Source: Flavobacteriales bacterium
GTDB taxonomy: Bacteria > Bacteroidota > Bacteroidia > Flavobacteriales_F > PHOS-HE28
Assembly: GCA_016715995.1 (NCBI GenBank)
Contig: JADJXF010000008.1
Span: forward strand, 434,001 to 498,000
DNA length: 64,000 bases
Direction of reading: 5' to 3'
Part shown: one piece after another, positions 16,197 through 24,994 of the stretch
Layout of the letters: every line of letters begins with the position of its first letter
Position numbering within the stretch: the first letter of the stretch is position 1
Translations under genes and position numbers: made by a program
Notes under the pieces: model-generated
The model's input: only the letters and a program-made list of their open reading frames with translations
Databases searched by the model: none
What the model was told of the DNA's origin: nothing

Positions 16197-17418
16197 CCGA
16201 GGATTGCGCGCCCTGCTGCTTCTGCCTTTGCTGCTGGCATCTGTGCTCCTCTTCGGCCAGAGCCGCAAGGAATTGGAGAAGCGGCGCGACGCGCTGGACA
16301 AGCAGATCCGCACCACCACGGCGCTCATCGAGCAGGCACGCAAGGAGCAGCGTGTCACGCAGGAGCAACTCGCCTTGCTGGAGAGCCAGATCGCCGCGCG
16401 CGCGCAGCTCATCCGCGCCATGGATAACGAAGTGCGCGCCGCCGACGAGCGCATCCAGCAGGACGAGGACGCCATCGCGGCGCTGCGATCCGACCTGCAG
16501 GCACTGAAGCAGGGCTACGCACGCATGATCGCCGCCGCCTACCGCAACCGGAGTGCTTACGACCGGCTCAGTTACCTCTTCGCCAGCAGCGGCTTCCAAC
16601 AGGCCTTCCGACGCAGCCGGTACATCAGCCAGCTCGCTGCGCAACGCCGACGACAGGCCGCGCTCATTATGGAGACACAGGCTTCCATGGACGCACGTGT
16701 GGCAGCGCTCAAAGAACAGCGTCAGGCCAAGGCCATGCTCCTGAGCGAGCAGGTGCAGGAGAAGCGCAAGCTTGATACCGATCGCGCCGGACAGCAGGGC
16801 GCCTTGGCGAGTCTGCGCAAGGAAGAGGGCCGCTTGCGCGAGACGCAGCGGAAACAAGAGAAGCAGCGCCGTGACCTGGAGGCCGCCATCCGCAAAGCCA
16901 TTGAGGAGGCCGTGAAGCCCAAGGGCGGCGCTGGTGCGAGCGGCGGCAAACCCGCCAAACTGGACATCACCCTGACACCCGAGGCCCGAGAGCTGAACAA
17001 CGAGTTCGAGAAGAACAAAGGCAAGCTCCCTTGGCCTGTGGAAAAGGGCGTCATCACCAGCCGCTACGGCAAGCAGAACCACCCGGTGCTCAAGGGCATC
17101 GTTATCGACAACAACGGCATCGACATCACCACGGAGAAGGGCGCCAGCATGCGGGCCGTGTTCCGGGGCGAGGTGAGCAGCGTGATCGTGCTCCCTGGCG
17201 CAGGGAAAGCGGTGATCGTGAGCCACGGAGCCTATCGCACGGTGTACAGCAACCTCTCCTCAGTGAGCGTGGCCAAGGGCCAGAAGGTGGACACCAAGCA
17301 GGCAATCGGGTCCGTGATCACCGACGATCACGGGTCGGTGGCCCACATCGAGGTCTGGAAGATCACCGCCGACGGGCTGGTGAACGTGGATCCCGCCCTT
17401 TGGCTGTACCGCGAGTAA
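16180..17418 (+). CDS. EnvC-like murein hydrolase activator with degenerate LytM domain
   Basis: A 412-residue exported protein: signal sequence (about 8-27), long coiled coil (about 28-245, with K-E-L-E-K-R-R-D-A-L-D) and a C-terminal LytM/M23 fold (about 285-412). The zinc ligands of active M23 peptidases are altered: the HxGxD motif reads N-N-G-I-D, and the Y-x-H-L motif reads Y-S-N-L. Only H-I-E-V-W keeps its His. It is therefore more likely an EnvC-type activator of amidases at division than a peptidase. It overlaps the DUF4292 gene by 17 nt. Confidence 0.88.
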   Translation: MSRCPDRGLRALLLLPLLLASVLLFGQSRKELEKRRDALDKQIRTTTALIEQARKEQRVTQEQLALLESQIAARAQLIRAMDNEVRAADERIQQDEDAIAALRSDLQALKQGYARMIAAAYRNRSAYDRLSYLFASSGFQQAFRRSRYISQLAAQRRRQAALIMETQASMDARVAALKEQRQAKAMLLSEQVQEKRKLDTDRAGQQGALASLRKEEGRLRETQRKQEKQRRDLEAAIRKAIEEAVKPKGGAGASGGKPAKLDITLTPEARELNNEFEKNKGKLPWPVEKGVITSRYGKQNHPVLKGIVIDNNGIDITTEKGASMRAVFRGEVSSVIVLPGAGKAVIVSHGAYRTVYSNLSSVSVAKGQKVDTKQAIGSVITDDHGSVAHIEVWKITADGLVNVDPALWLYRE

Positions 17419-17434
17419 GCGCGGGCGGATCGGT

Positions 17435-17442
17435 TACTTTTG
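17435..17442 (+). promoter_or_regulatory. Candidate -7 box of tatA
   Basis: TACTTTTG matches TAnnTTTG exactly and ends 23 nt before the tatA ATG. No clear -33 TTG is seen. Confidence 0.4.
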
Positions 17443-17465
17443 GCCACGCAACAACCACCTCTACC

Positions 17466-17657
17466 ATGAGCCTCTTCCCGCTTTCCATACTGCTCGGCGT
17501 CATCGGCCCCTGGCAGATTGTCTTGGTCGTGGTGGTCCTGCTCCTGCTTTTCGGCGGCAAGAAGATCCCCGAGCTCATGCGCGGCCTGGGTCAGGGCATG
17601 AAGGAATTCAAGAATGCCAAGGATGGCCCTGAGGAGAAGAAGGAAGAGGGCAAGTAG
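17466..17657 (+). CDS. tatA: Sec-independent translocase component TatA/E
   Basis: A 63-residue TatA-type protein: one N-terminal membrane helix (about 6-27, ending L-L-L-L-F-G-G-K-K-I-P-E-L), the F-G hinge, an amphipathic helix M-R-G-L-G-Q-G-M-K-E-F-K and a short Lys/Glu tail. TatA forms the pore ring for folded protein export with TatC. No tatC is nearby. The frame is open further upstream, but the ATG at 17466 gives the canonical N-terminus. It has its own -7 box and is followed 12 nt later by gatA. Confidence 0.93.
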   Translation: MSLFPLSILLGVIGPWQIVLVVVVLLLLFGGKKIPELMRGLGQGMKEFKNAKDGPEEKKEEGK

Positions 17658-17669
17658 TCTTTCTCCGGC

Positions 17670-19079
17670 GTGAGCATCCCGAAGACCTTCTCCGAGGCCC
17701 GCAGCGCATTGGCCAAGGGCGCCAGCGTAACGGATCTGGCGCATCGGTCACTGGCCGAAGCTGAAGCGCGCAAGGACCTCAACGCCTTTCTCCAACTCTT
17801 CCCAGAAAGCGCGCCGGCAAAGGCCGCCGAGGTGGATGCCAAGCTGAAGGCCGGCACCGCGGGTCCGCTTGCTGGCCTTCTGGTGAGCATCAAGGACAAC
17901 ATCTGCTACAAGGGCCACCGTGTGGGTGCCAGCTCGCGGATCCTCGAGGGCTTCACCTCGCTCTACAGTGCCACTGTGGTTGAGCGCCTGCTCGCCGCCG
18001 ACGCGGTGATCATCGGCCGCACCAACTGCGATGAGTTCGCCATGGGCAGCAGCAACGAGAACAGCGCCTACGGCAACGTGAAGAACCCGATGGATCCAAC
18101 GAAGGTTCCTGGCGGCAGTAGCGGAGGAGCCGCAGCGAGTGTGGCAGCTGGCATCGTGCACGTCGCATTCGGCAGCGATACCGGTGGCAGCATCCGTCAA
18201 CCAGCATCGTTCACGGGCACGGTCGGCTTCAAGCCCACCTACGGCCGCGTGAGCCGCTATGGCCTCATCGCCTTCGCCAGCAGCTTCGATCAAATCGGCC
18301 CCTTGGCGCACAACGTGGAGGATGCCGCTGCGGCGTACAGCGTTATCGCCGGCAGCGACCCGCACGACAGTACCACCAGCCGCAAGCCGAACGCGCCCAT
18401 CGCGCTTAGCAATCCGGGCAAACTGCGCATCGGCTACTTCCGCGAAGGCCTCGAGCGTGCCGGCATGGACACCGAAGTGGTGGCGCACCTGCAAGCGCAT
18501 ATCGACCGATTGAAGCGCGAAGGCCATACCGTGGAACCGGTAGAGGTTCCGTTGCTCGACCATCAGGTGCCCACTTATTACATCCTCGCAACGGCGGAAG
18601 CCAGCAGCAACCTCGCGCGCTTCGATGGCATCCATTATGGGCACCACAGCAAGCAGGCGCAGGGCGTGGAGGAGACCTATCGCCTCAGCCGAACCGAGGG
18701 CTTCGGCGCGGAAGTGAAGCGCCGCATCCTGCTAGGCACCTTCGTGCTCAGCGCAGGTTATTACGATGCGTACTACGGCCAGGCGCAGCGTGTGCGCAGG
18801 ATTCTGCGCGACCGTACGCTGGAGGCCTTCGGCCGCTTCGATTTGTTGCTCGGGCCGACCTGTCCCGGAACGGCTTTCGCGCCCGGCGAGATCACCGATC
18901 CAGTGGCCATGTACCTCCAGGACATCTTCACTGTGCAGGCCAACCTTGCCGGAACGCCGGCCATCAGCCTGCCTACGGGCACGCACAGCAATGGCCTGCC
19001 CTTCGGCGTGCAATTGATGGCCAAGCCGTTCGACGAGGCGCTCCTGTTCGCCGCATCCAAGACGCTCTTCGGCGCCTGA
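17670..19079 (+). CDS. gatA: Aspartyl/glutamyl-tRNA amidotransferase subunit A
   Basis: A 469-residue amidase that releases ammonia for conversion of Glu-tRNA(Gln) or Asp-tRNA(Asn). The Ser-cisSer-Lys triad is present: Lys75 in S-I-K-D-N, Ser150 in G-G-S-S-G-G and Ser174 in T-G-G-S-I-R-Q-P-A. The spacing matches known GatA. The start is a GTG at 17670, which gives the expected N-terminus. gatB and gatC are not here. It is 12 nt after tatA and probably co-transcribed with it. Confidence 0.95.
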   Translation: MSIPKTFSEARSALAKGASVTDLAHRSLAEAEARKDLNAFLQLFPESAPAKAAEVDAKLKAGTAGPLAGLLVSIKDNICYKGHRVGASSRILEGFTSLYSATVVERLLAADAVIIGRTNCDEFAMGSSNENSAYGNVKNPMDPTKVPGGSSGGAAASVAAGIVHVAFGSDTGGSIRQPASFTGTVGFKPTYGRVSRYGLIAFASSFDQIGPLAHNVEDAAAAYSVIAGSDPHDSTTSRKPNAPIALSNPGKLRIGYFREGLERAGMDTEVVAHLQAHIDRLKREGHTVEPVEVPLLDHQVPTYYILATAEASSNLARFDGIHYGHHSKQAQGVEETYRLSRTEGFGAEVKRRILLGTFVLSAGYYDAYYGQAQRVRRILRDRTLEAFGRFDLLLGPTCPGTAFAPGEITDPVAMYLQDIFTVQANLAGTPAISLPTGTHSNGLPFGVQLMAKPFDEALLFAASKTLFGA

Positions 19080-19143
19080 CGTCCACATCTCGTTGTGTAC
19101 GAACCGCCCGCATACCACGGGCGCCGTCCCTGCGTATTACGGG

Positions 19144-19151
19144 TACCTTCG
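19144..19151 (+). promoter_or_regulatory. Candidate -7 box of the lytic transglycosylase gene
   Basis: TACCTTCG (the TAnnTTCG variant seen repeatedly in this window) ends 5 nt before the ATG at 19157, which would imply a leaderless or very short-leader transcript. A small GC stem (CGCCCG 19105-19110 with CGGGCG 19118-19123) lies just upstream. Confidence 0.35.
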
Positions 19152-19156
19152 GCACC

Positions 19157-20614
19157 ATGCGTTTGCTGCTCCGCATCCCGCTCATCGCCTTGCTTCTGCC
19201 CTGCGCAACTTTCGCGCAGGACGAGTCCCGGCCCGTGGCGATTCCCGCCGATGACCCCGTGCTGGCGCGGCTTGATGACCTGGCCAACCTGCATTGGATC
19301 AAGCATTCCCCGTTCAGCACGGACACAACGCATCACAACGTGCATGGCTTCACTGCCGATCATGTGCCCACCTGGAACGAGGAGGCCATGCGCCAACGGC
19401 TTGCCGTGCTCGATGCGAACACGCCCTTCAATCTGCTGTACAACCGGGTGGTGCAGTCGTACATCGATCTCTACGCCGTGCGCAAGCGCGAGATGACCTC
19501 GCGCATGCTTGGCCTTGCCGAGCTCTACTTCCCCACCTTCGAAGAACAGCTCGATCGCTACGGGATTCCCATGGAGATGAAGTACCTGGCGGTGGTGGAG
19601 AGCGCGCTGAACCCCAGCGCCCGATCACGCGCCGGAGCGGTGGGACTCTGGCAATTCATGCTGCCCACCGGCAAGCTCTATGGATTGAAGGCCGACAGCT
19701 ATATCGACGAGCGGCACGATGTGTACAAGAGCACGGAGGCCGCATGCCGCTACCTGAAATACCTCTATGGCATCTACGACGATTGGGAGCTTGCGCTGGC
19801 GGCGTACAACTGCGGCCCGGGCAACGTGAACAAAGCCATCCGGCGCAGCGGCGGTGCGAAGGACTACTGGAAGATCTACGAGTATCTGCCGCGTGAGACG
19901 CGCGGATACGTCCCCGCATTCATCGCTGTGAACTACATCTTCGAGCATCACGCCGATCACAACATATATCCGGTGGCTCCTACCTATTGCGCCTATGAGG
20001 TGGATACGGTGCGCGTGTGCTTCCCCCTTGACCTCTCCGCTATCGCCGTGCTCACCGGAGGGACCGTGCAGGAGCTCAAGGTTCTGAACCCCATGTTCAA
20101 GCTCGGCATCATCCCCGATGTGGATCAAGCGGTGACCGTCTACCTCCCCAAGGAGGTTGTGCCGGTGTTCATCAGCAACGAAGATGTGCTCCGGTACAGT
20201 TACTATGCGGCCAACCCAGGAAGCGCGCCGCCAACGCCTGAGGCGCGCGAGCTGGTGACAGAGAAGCACCACGTGGTGCGACACGGAGAATCCTTGGGCG
20301 GAATCGCAGGGAAGTACGGGCTTTCGGTGGAAGCGCTCAAGCGATTGAACGGCCTTCGAAACAACACGATATACCCGGGACAGAAGCTCGTGGTGCGGAA
20401 AGCAGCAGCGCACTCACCAGAACGAACGGCGATCACGGGGCCTGGCAGCGACAACAGCGGTCAATACTATGTGGTGCAGAACGGCGACACCTTGTGGAGC
20501 ATCGCGCAACGGCATCCAGGTGTGAGCGTTGACGACTTGCGTCGCTTGAATGACGGGCTGATGAATGGCCTGAAGCCAGGCTCGCGAATCCTCGTCCGGC
20601 CGCCGCGAGGATGA
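19157..20614 (+). CDS. MltD-like membrane-bound lytic murein transglycosylase with two LysM domains
   Basis: A 485-residue exported enzyme with signal peptide 1-21. The SLT domain (about 130-260) holds the catalytic Glu148 in V-E-S-A-L-N-P and the family strings G-A-V-G-L-W-Q-F-M and A-A-Y-N-C-G-P-G-N-V. Two LysM peptidoglycan-binding modules close the protein (about 374-417 and 437-482: V-V-R-H-G-E-S-L and V-V-Q-N-G-D-T-L). It cuts glycan strands to 1,6-anhydro-MurNAc ends. The stop overlaps the DUF4837 start (ATGA). Confidence 0.94.
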   Translation: MRLLLRIPLIALLLPCATFAQDESRPVAIPADDPVLARLDDLANLHWIKHSPFSTDTTHHNVHGFTADHVPTWNEEAMRQRLAVLDANTPFNLLYNRVVQSYIDLYAVRKREMTSRMLGLAELYFPTFEEQLDRYGIPMEMKYLAVVESALNPSARSRAGAVGLWQFMLPTGKLYGLKADSYIDERHDVYKSTEAACRYLKYLYGIYDDWELALAAYNCGPGNVNKAIRRSGGAKDYWKIYEYLPRETRGYVPAFIAVNYIFEHHADHNIYPVAPTYCAYEVDTVRVCFPLDLSAIAVLTGGTVQELKVLNPMFKLGIIPDVDQAVTVYLPKEVVPVFISNEDVLRYSYYAANPGSAPPTPEARELVTEKHHVVRHGESLGGIAGKYGLSVEALKRLNGLRNNTIYPGQKLVVRKAAAHSPERTAITGPGSDNSGQYYVVQNGDTLWSIAQRHPGVSVDDLRRLNDGLMNGLKPGSRILVRPPRG

Positions 20615-21648
20615 TAACACGTGCCGCGTCCTTTTGCCTCCTAGCGTTGCTCATGAGCGGCTGCGACGAGCGCGCGAACCGATTGCCCGAGAGCGCTGGA
20701 GGCCAGGATGAGGTCCTCGTGGTGATGAGCAAAGGCCATTGGGAGAGCGCGCCAGGGTCCGCAGTGCGCGCCATCCTGGAGCAGCCCATGCAGGGCCTGC
20801 CCCAGCCTGAGCGCCTCTTCCGCGTGGCGCAGTGCCAGCCGCAGGATTTCGCCTCGCTGCTCGCGGTTCATCATAGCGTGCTCTATGCCGACATCGGATC
20901 CGATAGCACCGGCGTGGCGATGCTGCGCGATGCGCACGCGCGAGGCCAGTTGCTCATCCGCGTGGCGGATGCTGACGGCGAAGCCTGGGTGCGTGCTTGG
21001 CATTCGCATGCCGATGCAGCGGTGCGGGCATGGGAGGATCACCAACGGACACGGATCGGCGCGCAGCTGCAGCGAGAGCGCGATGCCGCCATCATCGGGC
21101 AGGTGAAGGGGCGACTGGGCATCGATCTGGATATCCCTGGCGGATACCGTGTGATGAAGATCGACAGCACCTTCGCCTGGCTGCAGCGTGACCGCATCAT
21201 GAGCGGAAGCGGTCTCGAGCACAATGTGATCGAGGGCCTGCTGATCCACATCCATCCGTACGCCAGCGACAGCACATGGACTGTTCCCTTCTTGGTGGAC
21301 CAGCGCGATGCGGTGACGCGGACCGGTGTGCCCGGACCCGTTGAAGGCTCCTACATGATCGTGCAGCGCGGGTTCGAGCAGATGAACCTGATGCCGACCG
21401 GGCGTGCGTTGCGATTGCGAGACCGCTTCGCCTATCTCATGCGCGGGCTTTACGGCATGCACGGCGCCAAGATGGGCGGCCCCTTCGTGAGCCTCTCGAC
21501 GTTGGACGCAGCGGAGTCGCGCGTGATCACGGTGGAAGGATTCGTCTATGCTCCCCAATTCGACAAACGAGCATATGTGCGCGAGTTGGAGGCCATCCTG
21601 TTCTCGCTCCGCGACGACGGAAGCGACCCGCTGTCCGCCAAGCAATAG
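20611..21648 (+). CDS. DUF4837-family lipoprotein
   Basis: A 345-residue lipoprotein with a short signal and lipobox L-M-S-G-C (Cys near residue 18). The family hallmark comes soon after: D-E-V-L-V-V-M-S-K-G-H-W-E and the proline-rich A-I-L-E-Q-P-M-Q-G-L-P-Q-P-E. DUF4837 has no known function. Its coupling to a lytic transglycosylase gene is typical of Bacteroidota and hints at cell-wall work. This is recognised from recollection of the family pattern. Confidence 0.82.
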   Translation: MITRAASFCLLALLMSGCDERANRLPESAGGQDEVLVVMSKGHWESAPGSAVRAILEQPMQGLPQPERLFRVAQCQPQDFASLLAVHHSVLYADIGSDSTGVAMLRDAHARGQLLIRVADADGEAWVRAWHSHADAAVRAWEDHQRTRIGAQLQRERDAAIIGQVKGRLGIDLDIPGGYRVMKIDSTFAWLQRDRIMSGSGLEHNVIEGLLIHIHPYASDSTWTVPFLVDQRDAVTRTGVPGPVEGSYMIVQRGFEQMNLMPTGRALRLRDRFAYLMRGLYGMHGAKMGGPFVSLSTLDAAESRVITVEGFVYAPQFDKRAYVRELEAILFSLRDDGSDPLSAKQ

Positions 21649-21751
21649 CGACGATCGCGCGGGCGTTTATCCACAGCACCGGTCGCTTGTGTTGAAATTT
21701 GCTTCGGACAGCGGCTCCACATCGACCTACTTTTCGGCTGACGATACTGAC

Positions 21752-21994
21752 ATGGAATTCGCCAACCTCCGCCGATTCGCTCATCAGCATTGCCGCTTCA
21801 AGCTGCGCGGCGGCAAAGAAATCTTCGGTGTGGTATGGGAGGTGGAAACCAGCGAAACCGCCACTGCCGACGGCACCAAGCGCCTCTTCTTCGCAAGTGT
21901 CCGTGATTACGAGCGCCTCGCCACCGGCGGTCCTGTGCAGGTGATGCCCATCGCGCCGAGTGAGATCGTCGCCGTGGAGAGCCTGGCGAGCTAG
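21752..21994 (+). CDS. Small conserved protein of unknown function
   Basis: An 80-residue soluble protein with no recognised domain. The middle (C-R-F-K-L-R-G-G-K-E-I-F-G-V-V-W-E) has the strand-turn-strand look of a small beta-barrel (Sm/SH3-like), followed by a second beta-rich half. The start at 21752 has a near -7 box, TACTTTTC, at 21728-21735. The frame is open upstream, but only through the end of the DUF4837 gene. Its stop shares CTAG with the stop of the convergent peptidase gene. I believe similar proteins occur in other Bacteroidota, but cannot confirm. Confidence 0.65.
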   Translation: MEFANLRRFAHQHCRFKLRGGKEIFGVVWEVETSETATADGTKRLFFASVRDYERLATGGPVQVMPIAPSEIVAVESLAS

Positions 21995-24198
21995 TCGCCG
22001 TTCCCGGCCATGCCGGCCTGCTCGAGGAAGAACGCGTAAATCAGCGCCACCTCCTTCAGCATCTCGAATCGGCCCGACGCTCCGCCGTGCCCCGCCTCCA
22101 TGTTGGTGAACAACAGAATGGGAGCCGGGCCTTGTTGATGCTCCCGGAGCCGTTGCACCCATTTGGCGGGCTCCCAGTATTGCACCTGGCTGTCGTGGAG
22201 GCCCGTTGTGATGAGCATCGCAGGGTAGTTGGCATCCTTCACGTTGTCGTACGGCGAATACGCAAGCATGCGCTCGTAGGCCTCCTTCTCCTTGGGATCG
22301 CCCCACTCATCGAACTCGCCCGTGGTAAGCGGAATGCTGTCATCGAGCATAGTGGTCACCACATCAACGAAGGGCACCTCCGCGCACGCCGCTTTCCAGC
22401 GATCGGGACGCATGTTCACCACGGCGCCTACGAGCAGTCCGCCAGCGCTGCCCCCAAGGCAGAAAATCCTCTTCGGGTCGGCGTATTTCCTCTCCTCGAG
22501 GAAATCGGCGCAGTCGATGAAGTCGGTGAAGGTGTTCACCTTGTGCTCCATCTTGCCGTTCTCGTACCATGCGCGCCCCAGTTCCTCGCCACCGCGGATA
22601 TGCGCGATGGCGTAGACGAAGCCGCGGTCGAGCAGGCTGAGCCGGGCGCTGCTGAAGGTGGGGTCGATGCTGTTCCCGTAGCTGCCGTAGCCATAGAGCA
22701 GCAGCGGCGATGTGCCGTCGGTCGCCGTGCCCTTGCGGTACACGAGGCTGATGGGCACGCGTGCGCCATCGCGCGCAGGTGCCCACAACCGCTCGCTCAC
22801 ATAATCATCGGACCGGAAGGGACCCACCACCTCCTGCTGCTTCAGCAGGGTGTTCGTGGTTGCATTCAGGTTGTGCTCATACACGCTCCCCGGTGTGGTG
22901 AGCGAGGTATAGCCGTAGCGCAGCCGATCGGTATCCCATTCCGGATTCGTGCCCGTATAAGCGACGTACGCCGGGTCATTGAACGCGATCTCGTGCTCAC
23001 GCCCATCGCTTAACCGTCGGACTCGAATATGCGTGAGCCCTTCGCGCCGCTCGCTGAACACCAGGTGATCGCGGAACGCATCCACATCCTCCAGCAGCAC
23101 CTCTTCGCGATGCGGCAGCACCTCCTTCCACTTGCGCTTGTCCTGCGTGTCGCGCTCAGCGCACGCCATCAAGCGGAAATTCTGGGCATTCCAGTTCGTG
23201 AGGATGTACCACATCCCAAGGGCGCCCGTTGAAGCGGGCGTGTGCATGACCGAGTGCTCGTGCTCCTCTTCGCGGGGAAGGAAAACGCGGAACTCGCCGA
23301 TGGGTTCCTCGACGGGCAGGTATTGGTGCTCGCTGCTGAGCGTGCTCTCGCTCGCAATCATCACGTAGCGGTCGGATCGGCTCCGGTACACATCGCAGCT
23401 GAACGAGGGGTCCTTCTCCTCGTAGACCACGACATCCATGGCGGGGTCGGTACCGAGCTCATGGCGATAGATCCGGTAACTGCGCAGCGTGTGGTCCTTG
23501 CGGGGATAGAACACGAATCGGTCATCAGCCCATGCGCAACCACCACCGGTGTTGGTGATCACATCGGGCAGGTCCCTGCCGGTGGCGATCTCCCTGAAGC
23601 GCACCTCATACTTCCTGCGTCCCACGCGATCCACGCTGTAGGCCACGATGGAGTTGCTGGGGCTCACCTCGAAATCGCCGAGGTCGAAGAAGCTGTGCCC
23701 CTGGGCCAGCGTGTTCTCATCGAGCAGAATCGACCACGATGGGTCTTTCTCCTCGGGGTGCGTCGCGCTGATGGCTTTCGCGCGCAAGTGCACAGCATAT
23801 TCCTGGCCTTCGTCGAATCGATGTCGGTACCAGTATCCATGCTCACGGTAGGGCACGCTCAAATCCGTTTCCTTGATCCGCGCCTTCATCTCCTTGAAGA
23901 GCGCTTCGCGCAATGGCTTCACCGGCGCGAGCATCGCTTCGGTGTATGCGTTTTCCGCATTGAGGTGAGCGACGACCTCTTGGGTGATGGAGTCCGGTTG
24001 GGCCGCGTTGCGCTGCGCTTCACTCAGTCGCATCCAGTAATACTCGTCGGTGCGCTCGTGGCCGTGGGCGATTAGCGTTTGCGGTCGCTTGGCGGCCACC
24101 GGTGGTGGCATCGTCGCGGTGATCTTCATGGGTTCGGGGCCGTTCGTGCAGGACGACGCCAGCATCAGGATCGAGAGCGGGGGCAGGACTCGTCGCAT
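21991..24198 (-). CDS. Oligopeptidase B-like S9 peptidase, lipoprotein form
   Basis: A 735-residue prolyl-oligopeptidase-family serine peptidase. The N-terminus is a lipobox-type signal (L-A-S-S-C, Cys near 17), so it is anchored in the envelope. A beta-propeller gate (about 100-440) is followed by the alpha/beta-hydrolase domain. Nucleophile Ser584 is in G-G-S-A-G-G; the Asp is in T-G-L-H-D-S-Q-V, and the His in A-G-H-G-G-A-S-G-R. The sequence is closest in pattern to protease II (cuts after Arg/Lys in short peptides). A TACATTCG box lies 18 nt upstream of the start. Confidence 0.93.
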   Translation of the reverse strand: MRRVLPPLSILMLASSCTNGPEPMKITATMPPPVAAKRPQTLIAHGHERTDEYYWMRLSEAQRNAAQPDSITQEVVAHLNAENAYTEAMLAPVKPLREALFKEMKARIKETDLSVPYREHGYWYRHRFDEGQEYAVHLRAKAISATHPEEKDPSWSILLDENTLAQGHSFFDLGDFEVSPSNSIVAYSVDRVGRRKYEVRFREIATGRDLPDVITNTGGGCAWADDRFVFYPRKDHTLRSYRIYRHELGTDPAMDVVVYEEKDPSFSCDVYRSRSDRYVMIASESTLSSEHQYLPVEEPIGEFRVFLPREEEHEHSVMHTPASTGALGMWYILTNWNAQNFRLMACAERDTQDKRKWKEVLPHREEVLLEDVDAFRDHLVFSERREGLTHIRVRRLSDGREHEIAFNDPAYVAYTGTNPEWDTDRLRYGYTSLTTPGSVYEHNLNATTNTLLKQQEVVGPFRSDDYVSERLWAPARDGARVPISLVYRKGTATDGTSPLLLYGYGSYGNSIDPTFSSARLSLLDRGFVYAIAHIRGGEELGRAWYENGKMEHKVNTFTDFIDCADFLEERKYADPKRIFCLGGSAGGLLVGAVVNMRPDRWKAACAEVPFVDVVTTMLDDSIPLTTGEFDEWGDPKEKEAYERMLAYSPYDNVKDANYPAMLITTGLHDSQVQYWEPAKWVQRLREHQQGPAPILLFTNMEAGHGGASGRFEMLKEVALIYAFFLEQAGMAGNGD

Positions 24199-24216
24199 GC
24201 GCGAAGGAAAGGAGGC

Positions 24217-24224
24217 CGAATGTA
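24217..24224 (-). promoter_or_regulatory. Candidate promoter of the S9 peptidase gene
   Basis: On the minus strand TACATTCG (a TAnnTTCG -7 box) lies 18 nt before the ATG at 24198. A TTG (plus-strand 24247-24249) sits 22 nt further upstream, near the -33 position, inside the end of recO. Confidence 0.4.
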
Positions 24225-24240
24225 CACGCGGGGCGCGCTG

Positions 24241-24954
24241 CTAATTCAAGGCCGCCTGCAGCACGGCTGGCGACCGCCATGGCTCCAGTCCATCGAGGTG
24301 AAGGCGGTAGTACAGGAGCAGGTGGTCGAGTAGCGACCGTCGCAGCTCCGTGGCAAGGTCGGCTTCGTGCAAATGGGCCAGGTCCACGTCCAGCAATCGC
24401 ATAAGCGCGGTGCTCAGCGGGGGTGCAACCGTGTGGTCATGCTTGATCCCGGGGCTTGTGAAGCTGCCTTCCTGCAAGTCGAAATGGTCCGTTCCAGAGG
24501 ATGGCGGACCGGGGAAGAAACCAAGATGTCCGGAGAGTTGGAGCAGGAACACCAGCGGGAAGCAGCGCAGGTCAGCAGCGGTGTCGATGGACTCGATGGC
24601 CTCATGGAGGAAGCCATCGAGCGCGAGGTCCTCCCCTTCCGTCCGCAGCACGCGGTGAAGCACCTCCTGCACGAACAAGGCCACCGCTCCGCGCACCGGC
24701 TCGAAGGGAATGGCCACGAACGGCCGCACCACGCGCAACTCACGCACCACATGCAGGTCGCGGCCCTCGTGCTCATCCGCCACCAACTCCAAGCGGTTCA
24801 GTGGCAGCAGCGCGGCGGGCGTGATTCCATTGCGGCGGCTGGTGCGCACCATGTACGAGCGCATGCCTGCATGGCGGGTCCATGCGCGTAGGACGACGCG
24901 GTGGTCCGAATGTGCGATGGTTCGGATGCCGATGGCCTGGGTGGTGACGAGCAT
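24241..24954 (-). CDS. recO: DNA repair protein RecO
   Basis: A 237-residue RecO, the RecA mediator of the RecFOR pathway. The N-terminal OB-fold starts M-L-V-T-T-Q-A-I-G-I-R-T, followed by the family-typical Y-M-V-R-T-S-R-R-N-G. The helical C-terminal half carries the usual hydrophobic periodicity. No zinc-binding Cys cluster is present, as expected for Bacteroidota. The start is the ATG at 24954; the frame is open for 29 more codons upstream, but that part is not RecO-like. It is 40 nt downstream of porZ, with which it probably forms an operon. Confidence 0.9.
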   Translation of the reverse strand: MLVTTQAIGIRTIAHSDHRVVLRAWTRHAGMRSYMVRTSRRNGITPAALLPLNRLELVADEHEGRDLHVVRELRVVRPFVAIPFEPVRGAVALFVQEVLHRVLRTEGEDLALDGFLHEAIESIDTAADLRCFPLVFLLQLSGHLGFFPGPPSSGTDHFDLQEGSFTSPGIKHDHTVAPPLSTALMRLLDVDLAHLHEADLATELRRSLLDHLLLYYRLHLDGLEPWRSPAVLQAALN

Positions 24955-24994
24955 TCGCTTCCAGACACAAAGGAACCGGCCGCGTGCCGAGCGG

